A stretch of 64,000 nucleotides of DNA from Podocnemis expansa (GCA_007922195.1 ML681998.1:20673395-20737394), one strand, 5' to 3'; positions 1-11,390 are shown, counted from the first letter of the stretch. The notes: a model not told the origin generated them from the letters alone. Program-made: numbers and translations.

Positions 1-2798
1 AGATTTGTCCAGCAATTTTGCTTTACACCAGTGTGGGCTTTTTGTTGTTGTTGATTGTTTTTCTTAGATACATCTTCAAGAATACAGTGCCATAGAATTG
101 CTTATATTGTCTACTAGCTTTATTGAAATGGAGGATTATTCTAATTTTAACATGAATGCAAAACATTGCCCTTATACTAGCACTTGTCTGTATGACATAG
201 TAAAATGTAGTCTGCCTCTTTGCTACTGAAAGTACACTTAGCATTCAGAAGTGTGTCAAAAATTGTAGATCCTTTCCTGTATCTGAAATGCTTCCTACAA
301 TCACAGATGGGAAAGAACCCGTAGGGATGCTCTGTATTTTGGATATTCTGGAAGCTAGATGCTATATAGCAGTGTCCCCTCCCTTCCATTCAGAAGATCT
401 GTAGGAAAAATAGATATGCACACGTACACTATATTTTAAATGAATGATACCCCAAATGTACGTGCATTTAATTACAAAGTACATATGTCCTCCAGGATCA
501 AATTCAGATACACATGCATTCCACACTGAAGAATAGATTTGCAATTTTCATTTCCTCTAACTATAAACATTTGTATACCACTTAATTTAAAGATTATATT
601 GACCGATATGATATTCGATTAATATGCTGTATTTTGCACCATTTACATTCTATTTTAATATGCTTCCATTCTTCAAAATGTATTTCGAGACTCCCTAAAA
701 AAGAGAAAATAGGCACACTTTAAGCAGTTTAAAAGAGACAGATCATTATCTCCTGCAAAGGAAAGGAAACAGGAAAGCTGTAAATAATAAGTTCTGAATA
801 GGAATGACATAAACAGCCTAATCAATGTCTTCCAGAACTGGCAAGTGACACCTCTTTGTTTTTTGCAAATAAAAACCTTCTTAACATCACAATATAAACC
901 ATTATCTCTGCAGGCAAGGTATATTTAGAAATGTACAAAATGTACATTTCCTGCCAGCCACTAGATCAGTAGGTGGAGATCTAAAGTCATGCAAATATTA
1001 CAGTAAATGCAGGCAACCAATTTCTAATTATTCCATATCAGCAGATTTGCGAGGAATATAATTTATTAAAAAAAGAACAGTTTATGATCAGCAGACCTTA
1101 GTTATGACTGTTTAGGAATTCAGTGCATTTTGATCTAATCACAAAATCAAAATATTCATGAAACACAATGATATCTCCCCAAAGCAGCCGGGCAGCCATT
1201 AATTTTGAAATTCGGGTAATTTATTAACACTTATCTGTAGCTGTAAAAGCTTACCTCTGTGTTTGTAATACGGGTAAAAGTGAAAGCAGTTTTAAAACTG
1301 ATTCCTAATGATTTATAATGGTTTGCTGTAATTTGAGCCAGAAATTCAATTAAAATGTATGTCTAGTTTTGTTTCAAGATCTTTAGTTAAAAATTCTATT
1401 AAAATTCTATTTCCTTCTTGCATTAAATGTATCTGTTATCTGCATATACAAGAAATACAAGAAAATTCTATCATTTATTCCCGAGACTCCATAAAATGCT
1501 TTTAAAAGCATTCATTTCTATTTCATAATTCTGCCAAGGAACTGTTTAGAATTTATATAAAGTAGAGGAGGAATAAGTGTATATGCTGTTTCCCTTGAAA
1601 AAAAAAAACAGCTTCACTATTGAATGCTCATGCCCATATGCAAGTGACATTTATCAGTTCATCAAAGGATAAACAAATAAAACTGAATTATAGGGCATTT
1701 TAAAAGCCCTAATTATGACACCAGGTATTCTCGATGTAAATTTTTCTATTTTAAAATCACTCTTACAAGGAATGTATAACAGTTGTACAAAAACCTCATG
1801 TTAGCATTCTAAAGAAATTTAAAATAAAAACTAGTTCATTCTTTTCTTTATTTGTAGGGAAACAACAGGGAATCTAACTCATCACTGCCATCAATGGACT
1901 CATGTTAAGTAAACCAGGAGGAACAAGAGTGAGCTAAACCTGTTTTTTCTGAGTTTTCATCTCATTTCAGAAAAACTTCTTTTCTGGAAAAGATAAAGAG
2001 TTGATGTATTGGTAATTCAAGCAGTGTGAACCATGCTTGATGCTGATAATTGTTCCTTTGTACTGTAGTTAATATGTAGTTTTTGGATAAACAGAAAAAT
2101 ATTGATACACAGAATGAGTTTGTAAAGTACATTCTGCTTTTGAATACATTTACCCAAATTCCTTACAGCACTCCATTTTTATACTGCTGCAATGACATTG
2201 GAGTAATGTAGTGATGAATCATTGTAAATGATTGTAAATTAAGGATGTGAATCACTGAACTAAGTAGAGGAAATTTAGGGCTCTCCTTTGACTGGTTCAA
2301 TACCTGGTTCTGATCCTATCTGAGTGAAAGTCTCACAACACATTTAATCTGTGTGGAAGAATGTTAACACATGGAAAGAATGGAACCTCCAGGCTGGGAC
2401 AGCTACTGTAGTGGGTTATAAAATGCCATGTATTAGTGTACTTAACCAGCTTCCATGGTTTATTGTTTCTGATTGGTCATTGAGCCTTTTTTCCCCCAAA
2501 GCAAGTATGTAAGTGAAAGCTACCCAGGAGTAAAATTAGACTGAATCAGTGATACCTACACCAAAAGGAAAGTCCTCCTCCACCCCACCCTGCCCTGATC
2601 CTCATAGGACATGGATCCCCATGGTCAGAGTGGAATCCCTAAGAAGGAACTAATGCTATGTGTCTTACCATAAGAAGGACTGTGAAGAATGTTATTCTCT
2701 CTTGTGCTGCAAATAAAGCAGTGATATTGCAGGAGGAATGTCAACCACAGAAGCAAAAATACCAAGTGTCAATTGGTTAAGAATTGTGGAAAAACTTG
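1..2798. other. AT-rich non-coding spacer; no gene seen
   Basis: I see no open frame with protein-like composition and no repeat I can name. The sequence is uniformly AT-rich with short A or T runs. The part at about 940-1400 is free of recognisable repeats and carries a reverse octamer (ATGCAAAT at 989-996) and several TAATT-type words, so it could be a conserved non-coding element; that is inference only. Confidence 0.5.
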
Positions 2799-4345
2799 GG
2801 GTATGTCTTCACTGATGGTGGCAAAACCGCCACTATCAGCCCAACGTTCCAGGTGCAATTAGCAGTGCATACGTACTTGCTGCTGCACTCCCGGAAGTCA
2901 GTGCCAGAAGTTCTGGCCCCCAGAAGGCATAGGGGAAAGCTGACCGCAAGCCATTTGTGGTCGGCTTCCCCGAGCTTGTCCCAGCAGCTTAGAAAGTCAC
3001 TGGAAGTTATGCAATGCCAGTTAACTGGCGCTGTAAAGCTCAGTAAACGTAGACTAAGGCTCAGGCTATGTCTACAGGCCACAGGACTAGGATGGAATAT
3101 AGTCTGGCTCTCTGGGGCAGCTTTCCCTTCCGAAATGGTAGGAGGCCCCACCACTTAGTGTTTGGGCAGGACATGAGGGTATGGCAGTGAAAGGCAATGA
3201 GCACTAGCACGTACAGATGTGTCCTAGGCTCAGTTCAGAAATGAACTGGCTGCAAGTCACTCAGCTGTCTTGGGCTACGTAAAGGAGTGTAGTTTGGGCC
3301 ACAGCAGCAGTAGAGTCCCTGCCCGTGCCTCTCACTGCTGGTGCGGGCTGTGGCAACAGATCTGACTGCAGCACTTGTGGTGATGACTGCAGGGACAGAT
3401 GGGGGAAGCAAACTAAGGAGGCCCCTCCCACTCCCCCCCACCATCAAGAAAAGGGAATGGGGTTAAACATGCAGGTGGTGGGAGGGAAGAGAAAAGAAGG
3501 GGAAAAGGGGAAGATGGCTGATCACATGCCCTGCTAGGCTGGGAGAAGGAGAGAAACAAGGCAAAGAAGGGGAGAGAACAAAGATAGGCACAGGGTTGGG
3601 CATCGCTTCTCCAGCTGCATAAGGGAAGGACTATTGCAATGTTGGCTGGTGCAATGAATGGGAAGATGATCAGAAAGAGGGGGAGTTCACATGCACTGGG
3701 GGGCAAAAGCGCACAGTGCAAGTGGGCCTGTGCAAGACAGAGGTCAGGCAGCAACAAGAAAGAAAGGGAAACAGGCCTATAACAGGCTTGGAGCAGGGCA
3801 GAAAAGACTAACAAATTCTTAAAAGGAAGGACAGGATGGGCTACTACTAAACAAACTCTCAAGGGCCATGGAGGGGAAGACAAACAAACAAAAGCTTAAA
3901 AGGAACTAGGGTGAGGCATGAGAGGAAAACAGTCAGCAACAGAAGGTGGGGGCTGGAGATAGCAAACAGCTTCAGGGTCCTGTGAGCTAACAAAGTGGGG
4001 GAAGAAACACCAGCCAAACATGACTAGTGGAAGAGCAAATCCAGGAGAAGTGAGAAGGTGCTGGGGTTGTGTGTCAACAAACAACTCTTCTTGCCATTGT
4101 CACTGGAGTCCCAGAAAGAATCAGGGTTGAGATAAGCAGCCACGCCAAGGCGTGAAAACAGCCCTATATAGTGGTTGGGAGAAGGACTGCACATTATGCT
4201 TCCCACAACAGGAACAACCATCATAGGTCAAAGAGGTAATAAAGATGGTGTAGCTATTTTGTTCTTCAGCAGCTGCAGCAGCAATAATTCTTCTCAACAG
4301 CAGCAGAAGGGGCCTGGCCACACTGGGTAGTGCACCTGTTGTCAC
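2799..4345. other. GC-richer block, origin unassigned, MITE-like left edge
   Basis: Base composition rises sharply compared with both flanks. The left edge (2799 onward) reads GGTATGTCTTCAC, close to the terminal motif of the MITEs elsewhere in this window, and a second similar word (GGCTATGTCTACAG) occurs at 3064. I could not find a clean matching right terminus or a target-site duplication. From 3400 to 4340 the plus strand is purine-rich. Several overlapping open frames of up to 156 codons occur on both strands, but they lack recognisable domains and reflect composition. It may be one or more decayed retroelements. Confidence 0.3.
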
Positions 4346-5934
4346 ATAGCAATCAATTCATTCCCCCTATGGTGGATGTAATGATACCTAATTAGTGAAT
4401 TAGACTGGGCTGGGGGAAGACTAGTGAGCAGTTTGTGCCATTAACACAGCAGGTATAAGAAAGCACAGGCAGGAGAAAACTGCAGGCTAGCTAAGCATCT
4501 CTGGATAGAAAGAGTGTAGTTCTTAGCACAAAACTGAGGTGAAATGAACACTATAAACAATATGTTATGTGATCAATAAGGTTGTGGGAAGATGAGCAAA
4601 TGAAAATCAACTATACTGGGGTGTTATTCAGCAGGAGTTCTCTAAGTCACTTTAGACAGAGCAGAAGATGGGAATGGGATATTGCCTTGCCACAATAGCT
4701 CACAAAATAAACACAAATAGAATCTTCAGCTTAAAAATCCAAACTCAAAAGATTAGTAATTTTCTAGGTTTATATTCTCTTGTTGCATACACTTGAGAAG
4801 GTCTGCTGTTTTTTCCAGAGATGGCAGTGACATTGTTTTAATAGTACTCCAGCTCTTTGTAATTTCATTCACGATTGAGAGAGGGAGCACTCTGCCTAAT
4901 AAAACCATTGGTTGATGGTAAATGAGGCCAAATTTGCAAAGAGAAATAATACAAAAGGTCCTAGTGAGTTTAGAAACATGAGCAGAAAGGGACACAAGGC
5001 ATGTATTTTTTAAAAGCTCTAGGGGGGATATATGTGAAAATAAGCCAGAACACAGACTGCATGGGAGAGTGAAAACTGGAAAGATACGGAGAAAGATTTT
5101 GGACTGATATTGAATAGTGAATTAAATAACAATTAAAATTTAAATAGCATGCAAATAGGCCAATGGACTTTGGACTATACAAAAATATTATAACTTCAGG
5201 AGCAAGAGGGGAAGAGTAATAAAAATGCTTATGAGCCTGGGAGGATCAATTTATGAAGAATGATGTAAAATATTATATAGCTTGACTCAGCAATAACAAA
5301 GGAAGATGTGATCTTCCACTATTTGAATTTGATGGGTACAGTAAGAATGCCAATGAGGGAGGATACTACAAGCAGGTATTACAAGGAAAGTAAAAATGAG
5401 AAAAGGAAAATTTAAACTGAATATCAGGAAAAATCTTACAATCTGATCTAGGTTTTGGAAGTTTTTCTTAAGAAAAGCTGGAGGAATGCTACCATTTGGG
5501 GCAAAATTAGATTAGACAAACACTTGTAACTACAGGAAGCAATAATTAGTATGAAAAGACAATATTTGATTTTATGGCTCTTTTCCATCTCTAATTTTTT
5601 TATTCTCCTAACAGTATTACTTAAGTGACAGTAATTGCAAAATATTTAGAAAAAAATTATGCAACAGAAAATGTAAAAACTAAATAGACAAATGAAAATA
5701 AAATGACCTGAAAGACCCAGAGAACATTTCTATGGCTCTCATCCAAAGTCCAGTGAAACTAACTGAAATCTTTATTTTAGCTTCAAATGGATTTGGATCA
5801 GGATCTTAAAGTATATAGTGAGGGCTTTTTTTAGGGGTTGGATGACCAAGCTTTGCCTGGCAAGCTTTAACGTAAACCAAAACAATTGAAACAATAATAG
5901 ACATTTTTATGAAAATGTCAGATATATTTTGTGT
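4346..5934. other. AT-rich spacer; nothing identified
   Basis: No coding signal or nameable repeat. Composition returns to the AT-rich background before the CR1 3' end begins near 5935. Confidence 0.45.
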
Positions 5935-6917
5935 GATAGAATCATAAAATCATAGAGTAAGAAAGGACTGCAAGGATCATCTAATTTAACAGTCGGCCAA
6001 CATGCAGGTTTGTTGCGTCTTAACCATGCAAGATAAATAGCTACCCACCCTACTTTCAAAAACCTCTACTGAAGGCACATTCACAACCTCTTGAGGCAGT
6101 CTGTTCCTCTGTCCTACTGTTCATGCAGTTAGGAAGGTTTTCAGAGATGTAATCTAAATCTGCTGGGCTGTAGTTTGAACCCATTGTAGTTTGAACCCCT
6201 GTCTTCTGTGGCAAGAAAGAACAACTTTCCTCCATCTTTTTTATGTCAGCCTTTCAAATATTTGAAGACTGCTTTCGTATGCCCCTTAATCTCCAATTTT
6301 AAAACTAAATCTACCCAGTTCTTTTGGCCTTTGCTTGTATTCCATTATAATGATCTTTGTCATATGACTCTGGCCCCTCTTCCATTTCTCTATATTCCTT
6401 TTATGTATTGGTAACCAAATTTAGATACAGCCCTCCAGCTGCTGCCTAGCCAGCTCTGAGTAGGGCAGTAATACCACCTCCTGTAACTTGCATGTATCTT
6501 TTATCTGCCTTTGTTAATGGATCCAAAATTGCATCTCCCTTTTGATGCAACAGCATCCCATTGACTCACACTGAGGTTGTGATGCACCACAACTCCCAGA
6601 TTCTTCTCAGCAGTGCTGCCGCCAACTCCATTCTCCCTCACCCTATATTTTTGCGTTTGGTTTTTCTCACCTTATACCTTTGCTGAATTTCATTTTGTTG
6701 TCTACAGCCCAATTCTCCAATTTATCAAGATCCCTCTGAATAAAGTGGGTGTTTGCAAACCTACCACCTGCAGATCTTATCAGTATGCTCTCCATTCCTA
6801 CATGCAGCTCATTAACAAAGGTGTTAAATAACTCTGGACCCAGCAGAGATCCTGTGGAAGCCCACAAGTAGAGCCATGCACGGATATGAATACATGGATC
6901 TGTATCTGATCTGCATC

Positions 6918-6996
6918 CGCAAGAAATGGTCTGCAGATATCCATGTTGTATCCGTGGATGCAGATATAATGTGGATATCCACATATTTGCAGGGCT
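6918..6996. repeat. ggatatcc-type repeat, copy 1
   Basis: This stretch and 7209-7278 are diverged copies of one unit: both contain AAGAAATGGT near the start, a GGATATCC-type palindromic core, and end in ATATTTGCAGGGCT. They sit on either side of a Penelope terminal fragment, all inside the CR1 LINE. The unit could be the end of a further small DNA transposon, but I see no clear terminal inverted repeat or target duplication. Confidence 0.55.
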
Positions 6997-7029
6997 CCCG
7001 CTCTGTGAAGATAAAAATAAGTGGTCAAT

Positions 7030-7205
7030 TTCCAAAGCGATAGCCATGTTTTTCCAAAGCGATAGCCATGTTAGTCTAGTCCAGCAAAAAAACCAAGGAG
7101 TCGTGTGGCACTTTAAGACTAACAGATTTATTTTAAGACTTTAAGACTAACAGATTTATTTTTTGCATGAGCTTTCATGGGAGAAAATCCCACTTCATCA
7201 GATCT
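7030..7205 (+). mobile_element. Penelope-like terminal fragment with internal tandem duplications
   Basis: It carries the dispersed unit GTTAGTCTAGTCCAGC ... GTGTGGCACTTTAAGACTAAC ... CATGAGCTTTCATGGGAG, which at 57155-58190 borders a GIY-YIG endonuclease. Two short tandem duplications are visible: the 21-base stretch at 7030-7050 recurs at 7052-7072, and about 25 bases at 7110-7134 recur at 7138-7162. The unit resembles a SINE in size but has no clear Pol III B box, so I read it as a Penelope terminal repeat. Confidence 0.6.
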
Positions 7206-7208
7206 TCA

Positions 7209-7278
7209 TCCTCAAGAAATGGTCCACGGATATCCGTGTTGTATCTGCAGATGCGGATATCCGTATATTTGCAGGGCT
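7209..7278. repeat. ggatatcc-type repeat, copy 2
   Basis: Second copy of the unit at 6918-6996 and in the same orientation. It is slightly shorter because one AT-rich segment is missing. The Penelope fragment between the copies suggests either insertion between two pre-existing units or duplication around an insertion. Confidence 0.55.
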
Positions 7279-7884
7279 GTACACATGAGACCTCCTTCCA
7301 ATCTGAAATCAATCTATTAATTGCTACTCTATTTGTGGTTGCTTAATCAATTATAATGAGCATTCTGCGGAGCCCTATATTTCTGTAGTTTACTTGTCAG
7401 AATACCATGTGGGACTTGCTAAAGTCCAGATATATAATGTCCACTGCATGCCCCCTTATCCATCAAACCAGTTACTTTGTCATGAAAGAAAATCAAGCTG
7501 GTATGACATGATTTATACTCAGCATATCCATGCTTGGTGCTAATGATTACCCATTCCATCCTCCAGGTATTCATACAGGGAATATTTTTTAGTTTACTCT
7601 AATAGCTTTCCATATATCAGGGTCAGGATGACTGGTCTATAGTTCCACCTTTCTCCTCCCTCTTAAAGATGGGCACTACATTAGCCTTCCTCCAGGCTTC
7701 CCAGGTAATCCTGTCTCCCAGCCATTTGCAAATATTATTGCTCTGAGATTTCTTCAACTATTTCTTCAGCACCTAGAAGTGAATAGAATCAGGCCCTGCT
7801 AACTTTAATTCAAATTAGTCAGAAGATCTCTGATGTGCTCTTTATGTAAACTGATCTGCATCTCTTGCCCTTTATTGTCTACAG

Positions 7885-8435
7885 CAGTGGTTCTCAACCT
7901 TTTCCAGGCTGCGTACCCCTTTGTTATGAAAAAAAAAAAATCTGTGGCCCCTCTGGCTGCACGGCCATGCCACTGCGGGGCATAATGTGGCCCCCTGCTG
8001 GCAGAATGCGGCCCCTGCCACTCTGGGAGAGCTTCTGCCTGGGGGGTTCCAGCCCCTGCCAACATAGTGCAGCCCCCCTGCTCCAGGGAGCCTCCCTGTC
8101 CCTGCCCTTTCCCCTGAATATCCCCCCCGCCATTCTCCAGTTCCCTATCTGGTTCCCCCCATCCCTCCCCAGGGCCACTTCCCACACTCCCCTTACCTGG
8201 CTGGAGCTGCTACAACTGGCGTCCTCCCAGGCTACTTTCCTGAGCATGGTCTAAGCATGCTCAGGAGGTGAGAGTTTTAAAAACTCTCTGCCGGGGGGAA
8301 GCTCCCTGCTGGCCGGAAGCTGGGGTCTCCACTGACCCTGGCATGTTCAGCCCCAGGTCCCAACCTGTCCACAGATCCCCTGAAGCCACACTGCAGCCCC
8401 CCAGGGGTCTGCAGACCACAGGTTGGGAACCACTG
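7885..8435. mobile_element. Charlie-like hAT MITE with perfect 8-bp TSD
   Basis: The left end is CAGTGGTTCTCAACCTTT and the right end GGTTGGGAACCACTG, terminal inverted repeats typical of Charlie-type hAT elements. The 8-bp duplication GTCTACAG is perfect at 7877-7884 and 8436-8443. The 551-bp body is GC-rich and encodes no transposase, so it is non-autonomous. It interrupts the CR1 connector region, so it is younger than that LINE. Open frames through it, including one running in from the CR1 remnant, are chance read-through. Confidence 0.93.
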
Positions 8436-8443
8436 GTCTACAG

Positions 8444-9170
8444 TAACCTTCCTAGTTGTCTGGTCACATCTTATTTTTTGAGGAAAGACTGAAGTAAAGT
8501 AAGCATAAAGCAGCTTTTCCTTCCTATCATATTCTTTTACCACCTCACCTTCTTCATTGAGCGGTGAACTCACATCATCCATGATCTTTTTCTTTTCTCT
8601 GACATATTTGTAAAACCCCTTCTTGTTGTCACTAACTTTTTTTTTTGCCAGCTGTAACTCATTCTTTGCCATGACTTTTCTGATTTTGTCTCCATATGCT
8701 TGCACTATTCCCACATACGCTTCCTTGGTGACTTTTGATTTTTAGATAGTTATAAAGCTCCTTGTGTAGTCACACGGGTCTCCTGTGGTGGTTCTCATCT
8801 TTCCTCTATATCAGAATAGTCTGATGTTGAGACTCTAGAATTACATCTTTTAGAAACTGCCAGCCCCGTTTCTTCCTAATTGGTCTTTCCATTGGACCAT
8901 GCCCATTATTTCTCTGAGTTGGTTGAAATCTGCATTTCTGAAGTTCAGTGTCCTTGTTCTCATATCCTTCTTTCCTTAGGATCCTGAATACTATCAGATC
9001 TTGATAATTTCTTCCCAAATTCTGGATCACCTTTGTGTTTACAGTTAATCTATCCCTGTTACTTACTATCAGATCCAAAATGGATGATCTCCAAGTTGCT
9101 TTCTCCACTTTCTGAATCAAAAAATTATCCTCTACACATAAGAACTTGTAGAATACATTATGTTTTGCAG
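8444..9170 (-). pseudogene. CR1 ORF2 connector between endonuclease and RT, remnant
   Basis: Minus-strand frames at 8806-9120 (motifs SSILDLIVSNRDRL and FLKDVILESQ) and 8444-8714 (GFYKYVREKKK, LLYAYFTSVF) match the segment that joins endonuclease and RT in CR1-clade proteins. The two pieces are in different frames and lie directly upstream of the RT remnant on the minus strand. The first frame continues into the neighbouring hAT MITE, and that C-terminal part is not LINE protein. Confidence 0.75.
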
Positions 9171-9177
9171 TAATAGT

Positions 9178-10010
9178 CTTCCAGAGAAGTTAATACTTGC
9201 TTACTTTTGTTAGCTAATCTTGTTACCTGTTTGTAGAAACCTAATCCACTTCCTCTTAATAATTTGGTGATCTGTAATAGATCCCCCACCATAACAGTGC
9301 CAATATTCTTTTTCCCTTATTATCCTCCCCTGGATACTCTCAGTAGGTCTGCTGCTCACTTCCTGATGGACCTCAAAGCAAGTACATACATTCTTGACAT
9401 AATGCACAATACTGCCTACTTTTTTCCCTTGCCTATCCTTCCAGAATAAATTATAATCTTCAGGCTGAGTTCAGACGAGAGTTTTATTTTGAAACAACAG
9501 CTGTTGTTTCAAAATAAAATTTCTTATGTCCACATGATGTTCCATTATTTTGAAACAGTAAAACCTCGCTTGAAATTGAAATAGCCGTTGTTTCGAAATG
9601 GCTGTTTCAAAACAATGGCGTTCGGATGCGTTTTTTCAAAACAACACCATTGTTTCGAAACAACTGTTTCAAAACAACATGTCCAAACGGCCTTATTTTG
9701 AAATAACCAATTTGAAATATCAGCCATTTCGATAGCAGGCTTTCCCTTAATTCAAATTAACATTTTCTTAATTCAAATTAACTTATTTTGAAATAAGGAC
9801 TTTATTTTGAAATAACAGATTTCAAAATAACTTATTTCGAAATAACAGTTTATGTGTGAACATAGCCTCAGCGTTGGTATTCTAATCATGGGAGTTATGC
9901 CACCAAGTCTTGTAATGATCATGTCATAATTTTCTTCATATACCATGACTTCCACTTAATCCTTCTTGTTCCCCATGCTTCTTGCATTGGTATACAGGAA
10001 TCAAATATAT
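9178..10010 (-). pseudogene. CR1 apurinic-type endonuclease domain remnant
   Basis: At 9880-10010 the minus strand reads a broken NARSMGNKKDE-type start followed by VMVYEENYDMIIT, matching the N-terminal strand of the CR1 endonuclease. At 9180-9310 another frame carries WWGIYYRSPN, the later GVYYRPP-type motif. Frames shift between motifs and stops are present. The MITE at 9464-9866 separates the two halves. Confidence 0.72.
9464..9866. mobile_element. 5-bp-TSD MITE, TTATTTYGAAATAA class
   Basis: The ends read GCTGAGTTCAGAC and GTGTGAACATAGC, and the flanks are TTCAG and CTCAG (4 of 5 match). The interior is made almost wholly of variants of the palindromes TTATTTCGAAATAA and TTGTTTCGAAACAA, with no coding capacity. 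The same class occurs at 39148, 49469 and 52609. The superfamily is not certain; a 5-bp TSD is unusual for standard hAT elements. Confidence 0.85.
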
Positions 10011-10447
10011 TTTGCACACTGATTTTTTTTCTTGCCTTTTTAAAATGCCACCGTAGTTTCTAGTCTCTTCTCCAGCACTTTCCCCCGATCTTCGTTATTT
10101 GAGCCTAAATGAGCATTGGCCAGATTTTTGTGACCATCCCCCATAAGACTTGACTTAAAATGCTCCTTACTAGGTTAGTCAGATGATGTCCAAAGATGCT
10201 CTTCCTGGTATTTGATAGATGGAGCCCAGCATGGTAATCCTGTGCCCAGAACATCAGTTCATTGCTAAAGAAGCCAAAGCCTTCTCATTGACACTACCTA
10301 CAGTATGTAACCACCACGCTGAGCTAATAACATTGCTTAGTGGAGTTATTGTCAGCAGCTGCTGCTCAGTTATGATGGCAAGCAAGTTACTTCTTTTTAG
10401 GGTCCTAAATATGTACTGGTAGCCCTAAATACAGTCAAGTTTAGAGG

Positions 10448-10573
10448 CTCAATCAATCAAATCATAGGGCTGGAAGGGACCTCATGAGATCATCAAGTCC
10501 AACCCCCTGGGAATTGAACCTAGGACCTTCTGTATGTTAAGCAGAGGTGCTAGCCACTACACTATTTGCAGGG
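10448..10573 (-). mobile_element. tRNA-Val-like SINE with CR1-type 3' tail
   Basis: On the minus strand the 5' part resembles a tRNA-Val gene: an A-box region TAGTGTAGTGGCTAGCA (reverse of 10549-10565), CTTAACA in the anticodon region, and a B box GGTTCAATTCC (reverse of 10510-10520). It then runs into GGGGGTTGGACTTGATGA and GGTCCCTTCCAGCCC, the tail shared with CR1 3' ends, and finishes in a GATT-type microtail at 10448. This is the architecture of a tRNA-derived SINE mobilised by CR1 machinery. It is not a functional tRNA gene because the acceptor stem is absent. Confidence 0.65.
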
Positions 10574-10579
10574 CTCATG

Positions 10580-11385
10580 CAGGTTTGATCAATTTGGCTA
10601 GTGGGTGCTGCTATCTATTAACAGATAATGCAAGCAAGCCATTTGAATTACCAGATACTGAAAAACAACCATAGCAGGCAACCCCAAACCACCCAGAAAT
10701 AAACACTTTACCTCCAAAAGTTAGACCTTTTTAAAAAGAGCTCAGAATTACTCATGACTAAGGGGTCACTTCATATCAAATTATTTGTCTCACATCTTTT
10801 CCTACTGTAAAAATGCCCATATCACAAAATCTATACTTTGGTGGGCAGTCATGGGGATCAATTGGACTAAGCAGTATTTCAAGACTGAATGAGCATGAAG
10901 ACTGAACAACCTTGAGGTGCCTGCAAATAGCTTTGAGGCCCATTGGTATGCTGCAGGAACACAAGAGACAAGTAGTGTGGTTTAACTAGGTTGCAACTGT
11001 ATTTAGTAATTTGTGGGAACCATCCAGCAATAACTCATCCAGTACAGATTATCCTTTCTTAGTAATCCATTCCAGGTGACAGAGGGGTCGTCAACCCTGT
11101 ATTCCCTTGGCCAGTTCTAGCATTATTGCTGAAATCCCATCATACTCCTTCACTTGAGGGTTAAGAAAGGTGTAGAAGAGGATCATCTGATTTCTGTACT
11201 TGATTTTAGGCATTCCAAATCCATTTCCCTGTCTTGATTAGAAGATGCCTTCTATTAATTCATTTCCAGCTCTAGGAGATCAGGGACCTGGAACCCTTAT
11301 TAAATAGTTACCTGCATTGGGTTCCTGCCAAGTGGCAACAGAAACGAATGTTAAAACCTAACTTTTCTGCTGGCTCCCTGAGTTA
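10580..11385. other. Spacer; nothing identified
   Basis: No gene, repeat family or motif cluster that I can support. Confidence 0.4.
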
Positions 11386-11390
11386 CTAAG

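Larger units (their letters stand above)
6667..7876 (-). pseudogene. CR1 reverse transcriptase domain remnant
   Basis: On the minus strand at about 6667-6880 the frame reads GSLLGPELFNTFVNELH, the conserved RT segment after the fingers. It continues through IQRDLDKLENWA, the typical downstream helix of CR1 RT. The FADD catalytic box expected between them is gone: the frame runs RSAGGRFANT, as if the two aspartates and neighbours had been deleted. RT would be inactive from this change alone. The upstream part of the domain (7300-7876) keeps only nucleotide-level resemblance, with stops. A repeat plus Penelope fragment (6868-7290) splits the domain. Confidence 0.75.
5935..10440 (-). mobile_element. 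CR1-clade LINE, nearly full length, inactive
   Basis: The 3' end lies at 5935, where the plus strand reads the reverse of the CR1 tail (AGAATCATAAAATCATAGAG). Moving right, the minus strand encodes the order expected for CR1 ORF2 read backward: reverse transcriptase pieces (6667-7876), the connector (8444-9170) and endonuclease pieces (9178-10010). A further 400 bp to about 10440 probably belongs to the 5' part. Stops and frameshifts break every domain. Three insertions interrupt it: a ggatatcc-type repeat with a Penelope terminal fragment (6868-7290), a hAT MITE (7885-8435) and a 5-bp-TSD MITE (9464-9866). Family assignment rests on motif resemblance to known CR1 proteins; the subfamily (CR1 versus L3) is not resolved. 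Confidence 0.85.

Noticed and set aside
2777..3158. Opposing open frames of about 125 codons on both strands
   Set aside because: Mutual overlap over nearly the same bases and a MITE-like left edge argue for chance frames in GC-richer DNA.
3413..3883. 156-codon minus-strand open frame
   Set aside because: The plus strand is purine-rich, giving a Leu/Ser/Pro-rich reverse translation with no motif; not credible as a gene.
7030..7205. Classical tRNA-Lys-type turtle SINE
   Set aside because: No convincing B box was found, and the same unit is joined to Penelope endonuclease sequence elsewhere in the window.
8277..8435. C-terminal part of the minus-strand frame that runs through the CR1 connector
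   Set aside because: This portion is hAT MITE sequence read through its terminal repeat, not LINE protein.
9464..9866. CRISPR-like or satellite array of short repeats
   Set aside because: The repeated words are palindromic and irregularly spaced, lie between terminal inverted repeats and are bounded by target duplications, so this is a MITE.
10509..10572. Possible tRNA-Val gene on the minus strand
   Set aside because: A and B boxes are recognisable but there is no acceptor stem pairing, and the sequence runs into a CR1 tail, so it is a SINE.
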